DNA from: Cryptomeria japonica
Lineage: Eukaryota; Streptophyta; Pinopsida; Cupressales; Cupressaceae
Direction: 5' to 3'
Assembly: GCF_030272615.1 (NCBI RefSeq)
Contig: NC_081410.1
Span: 121,088,640-121,152,639, forward strand
DNA length: 64,000 nt
How positions within the stretch are numbered: position 1 is the stretch's first letter; the number at the start of each line of letters is the position of its first letter. Below are positions 55,124 to 64,000 of the stretch, in pieces. The translations under genes and the position numbers were made by a program. Under the pieces are notes generated by a model. The model was not told where the DNA came from. It saw nothing but the letters and a program-made list of their open reading frames with translations, and did no database searches.

Positions 55124-55299
55124 ATTTGAAGAATTGAATAAGATAACCTTAGCCTTATCTATGACAACATCATAAATGTTGTTGATTTCAAAACCGTATA
55201 GGAACAACTTGTTATATACCAAACCAAAACTTCAACATTCAATCTAAAAATCCAATATCTGAGCATTTTATTGATAATAAAATATTATTCAAAAGATGC
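55124..55299. other. Short spacer between the palindromic element and the LINE
   Basis: About 180 bp, nothing recognised. The stretch ends at the left LINE target duplication (55300-55314, AACAAATTATTCCAA). Confidence 0.5.
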
Positions 55300-55314
55300 A
55301 ACAAATTATTCCAA

Positions 55315-57560
55315 GAGGAAGGGATTTTTGAGGATTCGAGAAATGTTGAAAATGGGTTGCTGTCCAAATACCATGAAATTATCTCTAATGAAGAAATGTT
55401 TTGGAGACAAAGATCTAGAGCTTTGTATTTGAAGGAAGGTGACTAAAACACCTAGTTTTTTCACAGGACTGCTCTTAAGCATAGGGCAGCCAACAAGATT
55501 TCCAGGTTATCCTGCAATAGGGGGATTTTGTTAGATGAAAATGAAATAAGAAAGGAAGCTATGGATTTCTTTAGCAATCTGTTGGGAGGGGTGGACGTTC
55601 TGGATATCAGAAATCAAGACCTTCTGGCTCAAGCTATCCCATTTTAAATGAGGATGACAACAAAAATCTCTATCGGATCCCTTCGAATCAGGAAATCAAA
55701 AAGGCTGTGTTTTCCTTTCTTGGAGATAAGTCTCCTTGTCTGGATGGATTCCCTATGTTCTTCTTCCAAAACTTTTGGCATATTGTGGAGATTGATATTT
55801 GTAATGGAGTTAAAGAATTCTTTGGTTCAAGGCGGCTTCTAAAAGAACTCAATGTTACCTTTATCGCTCTTATTCCTAAGATCTTTGGAGCTGACTCTCT
55901 CAATAAGTTCAGACCTATCAGTCTTTGTAATTTTGTTTACAAGATTATATCTAAGGTTCTTACTTCTAAAATGCTGGATATTCTCCCCCGCATTATTTCA
56001 ACTCAACATAATGGTTTTGTCCCTGGTAGACAGATTCTGGATTCTATCATTGCTGTTCATGAGAATATTCATTCTTTAACTGCTGCTAAAAATAGGGCTT
56101 TTTTCTTAATTTGGACATGTCTAAGGCCAATGCCAGAGTGAATTGGCAATTCCTTTTCTGAATTATGAAAGCTTTTGGGTTTGGGGAAAAGGTGATTCAA
56201 CTTTGTTCTCAGTTGACTGGAACTTCTACCTCTGTTGTTACTATTAATGGATCCCCTTCCAGTTTCTTCAAAAGTTCTAGAGGTCTAAGATAGGGGATCC
56301 CATCTCTCCTATCTTGTTTACTATCCTGGCTGAAAGTTTGGGTAGATTTATTATGAGAAATGTGGAAGAAGGGAAACTCAAAGGCCTTAAACCTTCATCT
56401 TCCAACATAACCTGTACTCATGAACAATTTGTTGATGATTCAATCACTATGGAAGAAACTACCATAAGGGAAGCGAGAAACATGAAGAGTGTTATGGATT
56501 CCTATGAAGCTGCTTCTGGTCAAAAAATAAATTGGGATAAGAGTTCTTTGTTCTTCATCAATACCCCGGTGGATAGACAAAGAAGGATCGAAAGAATCCT
56601 TGGATGCAAAATTGTTGAGTTTCCTTCAACCTATCTGGGTCTTCCTCTGTGCTTAAAGCCTTCGGAGAATTTCTGGATGAAGTTGGTTGATAGATTCAAT
56701 TCCAAACTAGTTGGATAGAAAGGAGACCTCCTTAGCCAAGTGGGTAAGGTGATGTTGCTTAAAGCTACCCTTCAAAATTTGCCCATCTATGCCCTTAGTC
56801 TATTCAAAATCCCCAGAAAGTTTGCGGAGGCAATTGAAAGAATTCAAAAACAATTCTTATGATCGGGAGTGGAAGATAACAATAGAATCCCCCTTATTGC
56901 TTGGGATAATATTTGTACTCCTAAGGATTTTGGGGGTTTGGGGTTAAGGAACATTATAACTATGAATAATGCCTTGTTAGCTAAACAAATTTGGAGAATG
57001 AAAGGGGAGGAAAAGGAATGAAATTTAATTTGGAAAAAGAAATACCTTTACATGCAACCATCTGAGGAATAATTTATGGAAAATTATTTTTTTGTGGAAG
57101 GCTCTGCAATTTGGAATGTAGTTCAAATGACTAAAGCTTGGGCTGTAGCTGGAAGAAAGTGGAAATTGGCGAATGGGAGAATTATTAGATTCTGGGAGGA
57201 TAGATGGCTTATGGATAAACCACTGGAGGACATCCCCATCCTTAAGGAATGGAAAGACTAGTTCAAAAGCATGTATGGAGTCTTTGTTAGAGACTACTGG
57301 AGAAATGGGAAGTGGATTGAGTTCAGCCAACTTTGTTCGAGATTACATTTTTTAGAGATCTTTCTTTCATCTAAATTTTTTATGGATAATTCTGAGGATT
57401 GTTTGATTTGGAGGGAAACTTCTAATGGGAAATATTTTGTGTCTTCAGCGGTGTCTATCCACAACAAAGTTTCGAAAGAGATCCCTTTGTGGGCTAAAGT
57501 GTGGATAAAGAAGTTGACGCCCAAAATTAAATCTTCTTTTGGATTTTTATCCAAAATAAG
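55315..57560 (+). pseudogene. LINE reverse transcriptase, broken
   Basis: The frame opens with EEGIFEDSRNVENGLL and FWRQRSRALYLKEGD, followed by a stop. RT blocks follow in several frames: KFRPISLCNFVYKIISKVL, HNGFVPGRQILDSIIAVHEN, PISPILFTILAESLGRF and the catalytic FVDD box (HEQFVDDSITME, where many LINEs have FADD). Thumb-like sequence includes YLGLPLCLKPSENFW and GKVMLLKATLQNLPIYALSL. The end region (GRKWKLANGRIIRFWEDRWL) is typical of plant non-LTR retrotransposons. Confidence 0.9.
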
Positions 57561-58020
57561 GTGCTAACTCTTGATAATCTCCATAAGCGTGGATTTGTTT
57601 TTCCTAACAGGTATTCTCTTTGCTGCAGGGAGGAGGAGTCTGCTTGTCATATCCTCTACCAGTGTATTTTCAGTCAGGAAATTTGGAATATTATTTTAGT
57701 AGGTGGAAGTTGAGTTGGGTTTTCCTGAACTCTCTGGAAGAGTTTTGGCAACAATGGTATTGCCCTAGTTCCAATTCAAACAATGTTGAGCTTTGGAAAC
57801 TTACTCTCCCTAATGTCATATGGAACATCTGGAAGGAGCGCAACATGATTTTTAGGGATAAAAGTGCGAACCTTGAAGTGGTGGTGGATAAAATCTATAG
57901 AGGGATCTTTGAATGTTTAAATGGAATTGATAATGGTTTAGCTGCTAAAGAAGACTTTAATGAAAGATGGAACCTCTCCAATAACAGGATCGGTAAGGAT
58001 AAGGGTAGGGATGGTCTTTT
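57480..58020 (+). pseudogene. LINE zinc-binding (zf-RVT) region, broken
   Basis: WAKVWIKKLTPKIKSSFGF, followed in another frame by a stretch reading TLDNLHKRGFVFPNRYSLCC, EEESACHILYQC and IWN. This is the zf-RVT pattern seen between RT and RNase H in plant LINEs. Then comes NVIWNIWKERNMIFRDKSAN. Confidence 0.8.
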
Positions 58021-58039
58021 CTAGTGCTTTCCTCCTCAG

Positions 58040-58550
58040 GGATGGATTAAGGTCAAATTTGATGGGGCTTCTAAGGGGAACCCAGGGAAAGCTGGTTATG
58101 GGGGCATTGTCAGGAATTTTGCTGGAAGTTGTCTTGCGGTTGTTGCTGGCCCTTTGGATAACCAAACTAGTCATTATGTTGAAGCCTCAATGACTTTGAA
58201 TACTTTGATTATAGCAAAAAATCTCAATCATGATAATCTATGGTTGGAGGGAGACTCACTTAACATTATTAAATGCCTTAAGGAGAAATTGAGCCTTCAT
58301 GGACTATAGAAAATATTATTTTTAAAGCTAGAGAAATTATTTCTAGCTTTAAATCTATTATCATTGAACATGCCTTCAGAGAAAAAAATGTTGTCGTAGA
58401 TGGTCTAGCGAACCTTGGCGTAATTTATGAAGCTCAAAGTATATGGAATGGGGAAGTTAATATTGATTTTAATATTAAAGAACTCATCAGAAAGGACAGA
58501 TTTATGGGGAAAGATGGATCACACGTTAATCATGAAAGTAATGAGTAATC
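58040..58550 (+). pseudogene. LINE RNase H domain, broken
   Basis: Contains KFDGASKGNPGKAGYGGIVR (first catalytic Asp), YVEASMTLNTLI (catalytic Glu), WLEGDSLNIIKCLK (catalytic Asp) and, after a stop near 58306, AFREKNVVVDGLANLG (the His/Asn-Asp end region). All three visible acidic residues are kept. It would degrade the RNA of the RNA/DNA hybrid. Confidence 0.88.
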
Positions 58551-58771
58551 TTCAAAATTTTAGAAAGGTGATGATGACACGTCAGAAGGGCAGAGTCCTA
58601 ATCAAGAATATTAATTTTCCGCTCACTTTGTGGGTATGCATTTTCAAAAAGTCGAGTGTCATTTGGAAGAAAGCTCTAAAGTTGCAGAAGCAGAGAAATT
58701 GTAAAACGAAATCTAAAATGGGGGGGGATCTAAGAAGAGAGGAACCTGATAATATCTCCAGCTGGCGGTAG

Positions 58772-60235
58772 ATGCCTAAGGTTTGGACAAAGCTGGAGAA
58801 AGGATTCATGACGAATTTCATGGAAAAGTTGGTCGACTATGATAAAGGCAGAGTTAACCTAGCGGTCACCAAAGTTACTGAAAACTGGATAAATGGCTCC
58901 TTCAAAATTCATGGTGATAGGTTTAAGTTGGATGCAGACCTAAAAGTGTCTAATAATGTAGTTAATCTTTTTCTGCGTAAAGAGAAGGAGAGAGCGAAAC
59001 TAGGAAAAGCCACGGGGGGTATTATGATGCTTCCAATATCAAGAAAATCTGGGGTTGTGTGCTTAATGCAATTATGAAATATATTACTGTGGAGGGTCGT
59101 TTTACCAAGGTCCACACATACCATTTTGTGCTTTTAAATTATTTTAGACATGAGAAGAGGATTTCTCTTCCCTATTACCTCTTTAGGTCTTTGTCGCGGT
59201 CTCTGAATAAGCATAGCAAGAACCCTTCTTCGCCCATGCTTCATTACGACCTTATTTTGCTCATTTATGAGCATTGCAAGATTCTGGCTATCCAGGAAAA
59301 CAAGAGATTGTTAGTGTCACCGGGGAAAGGAAAGAGGAAGATGGAGGAACGTGGGCCTAGCAAGGATGAGTTGACACAGAGCAAAAAGGGTAAAAAAGCC
59401 ACCGTGGAGAAAATTCAAGAGGACATGGGTAATCAAAAGGATATGGAGATTGATTTTGAGGACATGAGAAAAGATGGAAGCGAGATGGAGACCGATGAGT
59501 CTGATAGAGAGGAGAGCTAGAAAGAAGAGGAAGGAGGACCGAAGGATGTTTCTGATTAGAATAGCCCTACCCACAGTGTGAGTATAGGTAATGTTAACAG
59601 CCAGCCAATGGAGGAGTAGGACAATCAGATTTATGAGGAAAGGGAAATGGAAACTGAGCAGGAGAAGGATAAGGAGAAATCGAGCAAGGATCAGGATAAA
59701 GATGGAGATGGGATTATTCTGGATAAACTCAAAAACCAGTCCAAGGCTCGAATGGGTTTTGACAGGTGGGTTTATGAAGGAATCAAGAATCGAGAAAAAA
59801 TTGATAAGCAGCAGGAAGAGAAGGGAAATAAAGATGAAAGTAACCAGAGCAGTGGAAAAATGGTATGGAGGAAAAAGTGGAGAAGCTGGAAGCTCAGATT
59901 AGTAAATTGGAGGAAGGAAAAACAACCATGAAATTTTTTTTGGTAATGATTCTGGATATCCTTACCTCTATGACTAAGAATTTAGAGGAAATTACCAAGT
60001 TCCTTGATGGCTCCAGCACTTCCAAACCTGTTGTGGACCTAGATATTGATGAGGATGCTATTGAGGCAGGGACAGTGGAAAGTGCTCTTGGTGGTGTGGC
60101 AAAAAGAACAAGGGCAAGTATGAAAAAAGTTGCTTTGGCCTCTTCCAAGGATATCCGTATGCTCAGGGATAATATTAAAGATTTGCAAGGGATTAGCGGA
60201 AATTTGGCTAATGCCCTTAAAAACATTAAGTAATT
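58772..60235 (+). pseudogene. Extra coding-like region downstream of the LINE RNase H
   Basis: Segments in different frames read MPKVWTKLEKGFMTNFMEKL, GSFKIHGDRFKLDADLKV, then (after a frameshift near 59015) ITVEGRFTKVHTYHFVLLNY and ISLPYYLFRSLSRSLNKHS. A highly charged stretch follows (KGKRKMEERGPSKDELTQSK, EKDKEKSSKDQDKDGDG), with a coiled-coil-like end around KVEKLEAQISKLEEGKTT. I cannot name the family. It resembles retroelement-associated proteins of large-genome plants rather than a cellular enzyme. It shares the LINE strand and lies inside the target duplication, so it moved with the LINE. Confidence 0.5.
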
Positions 60236-60441
60236 TGTTTTTTTGTCTTTTTTCTATTATGGTTGGATGTTGCTGGTTTTGTTGGGCTTTTATGCTGATT
60301 TTTGCTCAGAACTGTGCTGGTTTTTTGGCAGAATGCCTTTTCTTGTTTATTAATGCTATTATCTTTTAAGGATCTTTTGTAAAGGGTTTTGGGATCCCTT
60401 CAAAACCTGTTTTTCCCGTAATAAAAAACAAATTATTCCAA

Positions 60442-61342
60442 ATTGTCGGGAAGGGAAATAATGGATAAAAATATAAAAAATAGAAGTTCTATAAGTATAC
60501 TTGTACCTTTCAAATACGTAACTGAATATTTTAATCTTCTAGCTTAAAAGTTCTCAGGCATAAACATAATCAAAGATCTTGTCCCTCTAAAATTGAGTAG
60601 GAAAAATCCAAAGCAAAGTTTTTTACTTAAGAAGTTTCAAGCATTTTCATGGTCAAAGATCAAGTTGAGTTGAGACAACATCGGTTAAATTTAGAACAGG
60701 GAGTAGGTTAAATGAGCAATAATAATAAGAAAATAAATAAAAATCATCATAATCTATTAATATAATATTTGGTTTGAATTCAATATTTTTTTAAGAAATG
60801 TAGTTATTTGGATAAGGGAATTTGTCTTTGATGAAGTCTATTAAATCTTATTAGTAAAATATTTTATCATTTTAAATATTTTCTTTTTAATTTCTTATTT
60901 TACTTCCTTCAAACATTTTATCTCTTTGATAAACAACAATCTAGATATACCTCTTTAAGCTAGAATATATATCTTCATATGCTTATGTGTTGATGCCACG
61001 TGTTGATCGAGCAGAAGTTGTGAAAGGCTCTCGGCCTAAGTTTTTCTCTAATGGCACGCAAAGCCACCACTTGTCTATGCCACATGTTAGATTTTTGGGA
61101 GGCGTAATTTCTAAAAAATGTTTGATATTGCCACATGTTGCCTTTCACGGATTTCAAAAATTTGAAAGGAAATAAAGTGAAAGAAGCCCCACGATTCTAC
61201 CATGTGTCTAGAATAGGTTTTCAAATTCGTTAGCAAGTGCTTATGGAACCGAAGGCTATCATCTTGCAGCAAGTTGAAGAGGTTTTTCCTGAGGAAATAA
61301 GATAACACCATCTATCAAAGGGCTACTTGTCCACGAAATCAG
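60442..61342. other. AT-rich spacer, nothing recognised
   Basis: No motif found up to the gypsy integrase fragment. Confidence 0.45.
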
Positions 61343-62200
61343 ATGATTAATCTTGTATCTAGCTTGGAACACAAATGGATATCGACTGCGACTGATTATT
61401 TCACCAGATGGTCAGAGGTTGTTCCTTTGAAGAATGCTACAAAATCTGAAATCATAAACTTCCTTGAAGAATTGGTGAGAAGGTTTGGGGCACCTAAGAT
61501 TGTCATCTTAGATAATGCAAGGGCATTTGTGGTCTCCAAAGTGATAGAATTCGTATTGTCACATGGGATCTTCCTCAAAACTTCCTCAAATTACTATCTG
61601 CAAGGAAACGAGCTAGTTGAATCAACATATAAGAATATGATCAAACTAATTAAAAGGATGTGCTTAGAACATCATAAGGATTGGTATAAGCACGTAAGGA
61701 TAGACTTGTGGGCGTATCGAATCACTCCAAAGTAAGTACTGAAAACAACCCTATACGAGCTTGTATATGGAAAAGAAGTGGTAATGCCTATCTCCATCAA
61801 GATCACTGTGCTACAACTAATTAGTTCTCTAGAAGTAGAGAAAGACAATGGCATGAAAGTTAGACTTGTTGAGTTGATGAAATTTCAAGAAAAGAGAGAG
61901 AAGTCTTTTGATGCTCTATTAAATCACCAAGTTATCAAACATTGGTTGGATAAGAAGTCATCAGACTTGGGTTACAAGGTGGGAGACTTGGCATTAAAAT
62001 ATGATGAGCACGCTTCCAAGCTAGGTCAAACACTCTAAGTTTGATGCTCTGTGGGGGGTCCTTTCCGCATCATTAAATGTAAAGAGTAATTCCTTTAAAT
62101 TAGAAGACATGGAGGGTAATACTCACGATATTTTCATCAACAAAATCTGGATCTCAAGCATTTTCATTAAAGGCCTCAGCCTCTTTGGGATTGTAAGTAT
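61343..62200 (+). pseudogene. Ty3/gypsy integrase fragment, broken
   Basis: HKWISTATDYFTRWSEVVPL carries the first catalytic Asp, APKIVILDNARAF the second, and QGNELVESTYKNMIKLIKR the Glu, so the D-D-E core is complete. A TAA at about 61733 interrupts the frame. After it come TLYELVYGKEVVMPI and the linker (REKSFDALLNHQVIKHWLDK, YKVGDLALKYDEHASK), then a shifted chromo-like end (SFKLEDMEGNTHDIFINKIW). No RT or protease precedes it, and no LTR was defined, so this is a piece of an element. Confidence 0.88.
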
Positions 62201-62579
62201 TAGTTAGGTTTGCTTTCTATTACGTGGTTCTCTTTTCAATAAGTACCATGTGGTACGTCTTGCTAGGTGTCAGTCATAAATTTTGCCAATAGTGTCCCCC
62301 TTTATTCAAATAAATAAGTGAATTGACCATTATCTCTCCTTCCTATTTGGCAGCATAGTCAGTTGGTCATACAAATGCATTTAATTGAGGCATTTTTACC
62401 AAAAAGGTGATGGTTACTTAGAATTATACACAGAAGAGGCAATTATCCTTACTTGCTTTTGATCTCTTGCATGCACAAAGTTGAGAAATAAACCAGTATA
62501 TAAAATTGAAGATTAAAGAAGCAGAGTGTATCAAAATTTCATAGTTGAACGATAACAACCTTGAATTTTTTGTTTCCTA
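62201..62579. other. Non-coding stretch after the gypsy integrase
   Basis: No LTR start (TG preceded by a polypurine tract) was found where a complete gypsy element would have one. Confidence 0.4.
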
Positions 62580-63531
62580 TTGTCACAGTCTTCAGCTCTG
62601 AAGTTCAGAATGGCTTCACCTCCTTATGTAAATGTTTTTACAAACTCTTCATATGCATCGACTCCCATGCCCACGAAGGTCCAATTGAAGGGGACTAAGT
62701 CTTTAGGTCATGTGAAGCATAAAGGTACGGTTAACTCATCTCTAGTCAATGATTACACAGACAACTTAGCAGACTCAAGACTTGGAAGTAATCCCAAGAT
62801 TCTCAAAGAAGGTTCAAAAGAGAAAGAGAAGGGAAATCTGACTCAACAGGGATACAGATATGGTTCTTAGGTCTCCTACAATTTATACTTCTATTTGTCC
62901 ATCCATGCCCAAAATTGATACGAGCTTGCGTAGCAAATTATTCCCCGCAAACAAGGACTATCCAGGCAGGAGTGCTCAGTGTCATCATTAATGCACAAGC
63001 CATTAGAGAGATGTTATGCATTTCATCTAACATAAAAATGAAAAGTTTGGTTTCTTCAACAAAGAATTTGAGAAGGGTAATAATGTCATGGAGATTCCTA
63101 GATTTCCCATGCCTAGGGATTCTTTCTTGCAGGACATACAAGATGCCTTCACTATGATAATGTTTATTTATGACAAGCGATGAACAGGTGGAAGAGTCCC
63201 ATGTAGCCTTAAGGTACAAGATTCAAACTTACAGAGCTAGATTTTGGATGGATTTTTTAGACATTATTGCAGAAAACATGATAGAACAGTTACAAGGATT
63301 GGGAACCGAGTCCGTATTCAGGTACTCCTCTTTCTTAGCTCATATGATACTTTATCAAAATGTTGATTTCTTTTACAGATATAGTCTCATCCAATCAGAT
63401 ACTATGAACACTTTGGGAGAAAGAAACCTTGTGACCATATGGACCCCAATCATGTCAATTACAAAAGACTATTATGCTTTCTCAGACCATTTCGTATGTC
63501 CTGTTCTCCGAGTTTCAACAACTACCCACTA
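62580..63531 (+). pseudogene. Unrecognised broken ORF region, retroelement-like
   Basis: A first frame (MSQSSALKFRMASPPYVNVF ..., 96 codons) is Ser/Lys-rich. After stops, later frames read IINAQAIREMLCISSN and QVEESHVALRYKIQTYRARF, then RYSSFLAHMILYQNVDFFYR and ending near VCPVLRVSTTTH. The style (IREML, FRYSSFLAHMILY) is like gag-type regions of retroelements. I cannot assign a family, and the stops rule out one product. Confidence 0.4.
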
Positions 63532-64000
63532 GGCTTTCAGAGAAACAAATGCAGTGGATGACCCAAGTATCCCCACTTTGTGACTATTATCGTGGAACAA
63601 ATTTTACCGTGATTCACATGCATGGGTTATAATCCTAATTATAATGTAATTTTTTTTTGAAAACCTTATCGTATTCTCAAAATTATTTTAATTATTAAAA
63701 ATATTGAAAATAGTTTTCTTAAATAAAAGCTTATTTTAGTATTGGGGATGTCCTCGTATTGCAATGGTTTTTGCCATCCTTGTTTAGAGGGAGATCTTGG
63801 GTTCACTTTACATGATGAAGAATGGTCAAAGGAAGCTTTGCACACGCTCAGGAGAGATGTTCACACTGCTCATTGGAGGAGGTGTTTGTCGGTCTTGGTA
63901 AGGTTGACGAACAAGATATTCGAGCATAACAGAGAGATAAGGTGGTGAGGCTAGAGCACAACTGAGAGATGAGGAGGTGGTGCAAGCTCACGTCGAACGA
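63532..64000. other. Terminal stretch of the window, nothing recognised
   Basis: Contains a short open frame at 63742-63948 with no familiar motif. Confidence 0.35.

Larger units (their letters stand above)
55315..60426 (+). mobile_element. 5'-truncated L1-type LINE
   Basis: Bounded by 15-bp perfect direct repeats AACAAATTATTCCAA (55300-55314 and 60427-60441), and ends in an A-rich TAATAAAA tail. It encodes, in order, the region upstream of RT, RT, a zf-RVT region and RNase H, then a further coding-like region (58772-60235). The endonuclease and ORF1 are missing, as in a 5'-truncated copy. Many stops and frameshifts. Confidence 0.9.

Noticed and set aside
61111-61311. Small - strand open frame before the gypsy integrase
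   Set aside because: No motif and no start context; typical random frame in AT-rich sequence.

Overview
The window looks like nuclear DNA of a seed plant with a very large, repeat-rich genome. A conifer or other gymnosperm is the likeliest source, but that is an inference from intron size and repeat content; no sequence here names the species. Only one host gene is recognisable: an SR splicing factor of the RSZ22/RSZ21 type (RRM, then a CCHC zinc knuckle, then an RS-rich tail) on the + strand. Four of its coding exons are visible: 5215-5303, 7341-7554, 26804-26908 and 27065-27113. The first coding exon was not found and probably lies upstream of base 1.

The third intron inside the window (7555-26803) is 19.2 kb long, and about 87% of it is two adjacent composite LTR-retrotransposon insertions. 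The first (9019-17423) is a Copia element on the - strand, split by a 3.8-kb solo LTR (11743-15514) that carries a long array of near-palindromic hairpin units. The second (17827-26145) is an old, largely non-coding LTR element on the - strand. A short coding-free relative of the first Copia element (23593-25655) is inserted in one of its LTRs. The hAT transposase remnant at 1.1-2.7 kb probably lies in an earlier intron of the same gene.

Beyond the gene and a quiet 3' flank, the most striking object is a single 24.2-kb insertion at 30886-55118. It is built as a giant palindrome. Two head-to-head copies of one LTR element (PSTP-rich repeat ORF, G-patch-like ORF, polypurine tract, 3' LTR) run outward from an axis near 38.09 kb. 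Both outer ends are the 3' end of an LTR, and the whole is flanked by the same 5 bp (TTTAC). A later full-length Copia element (40717-48446, flanked by perfect AGTCC duplications) interrupts the right arm.

The right side of the window holds a 5'-truncated L1-type LINE (55315-60426, 15-bp target-site duplication) with RT, zinc-binding and RNase H regions, followed unusually by a further ~1.5-kb coding-like region. After it come a Ty3/gypsy integrase fragment (61.34-62.2 kb) and an unrecognised broken ORF region (62.58-63.53 kb). No tRNA, rRNA or CRISPR locus was seen. All transposon coding regions carry stops, frameshifts or deletions, so none looks autonomous now.
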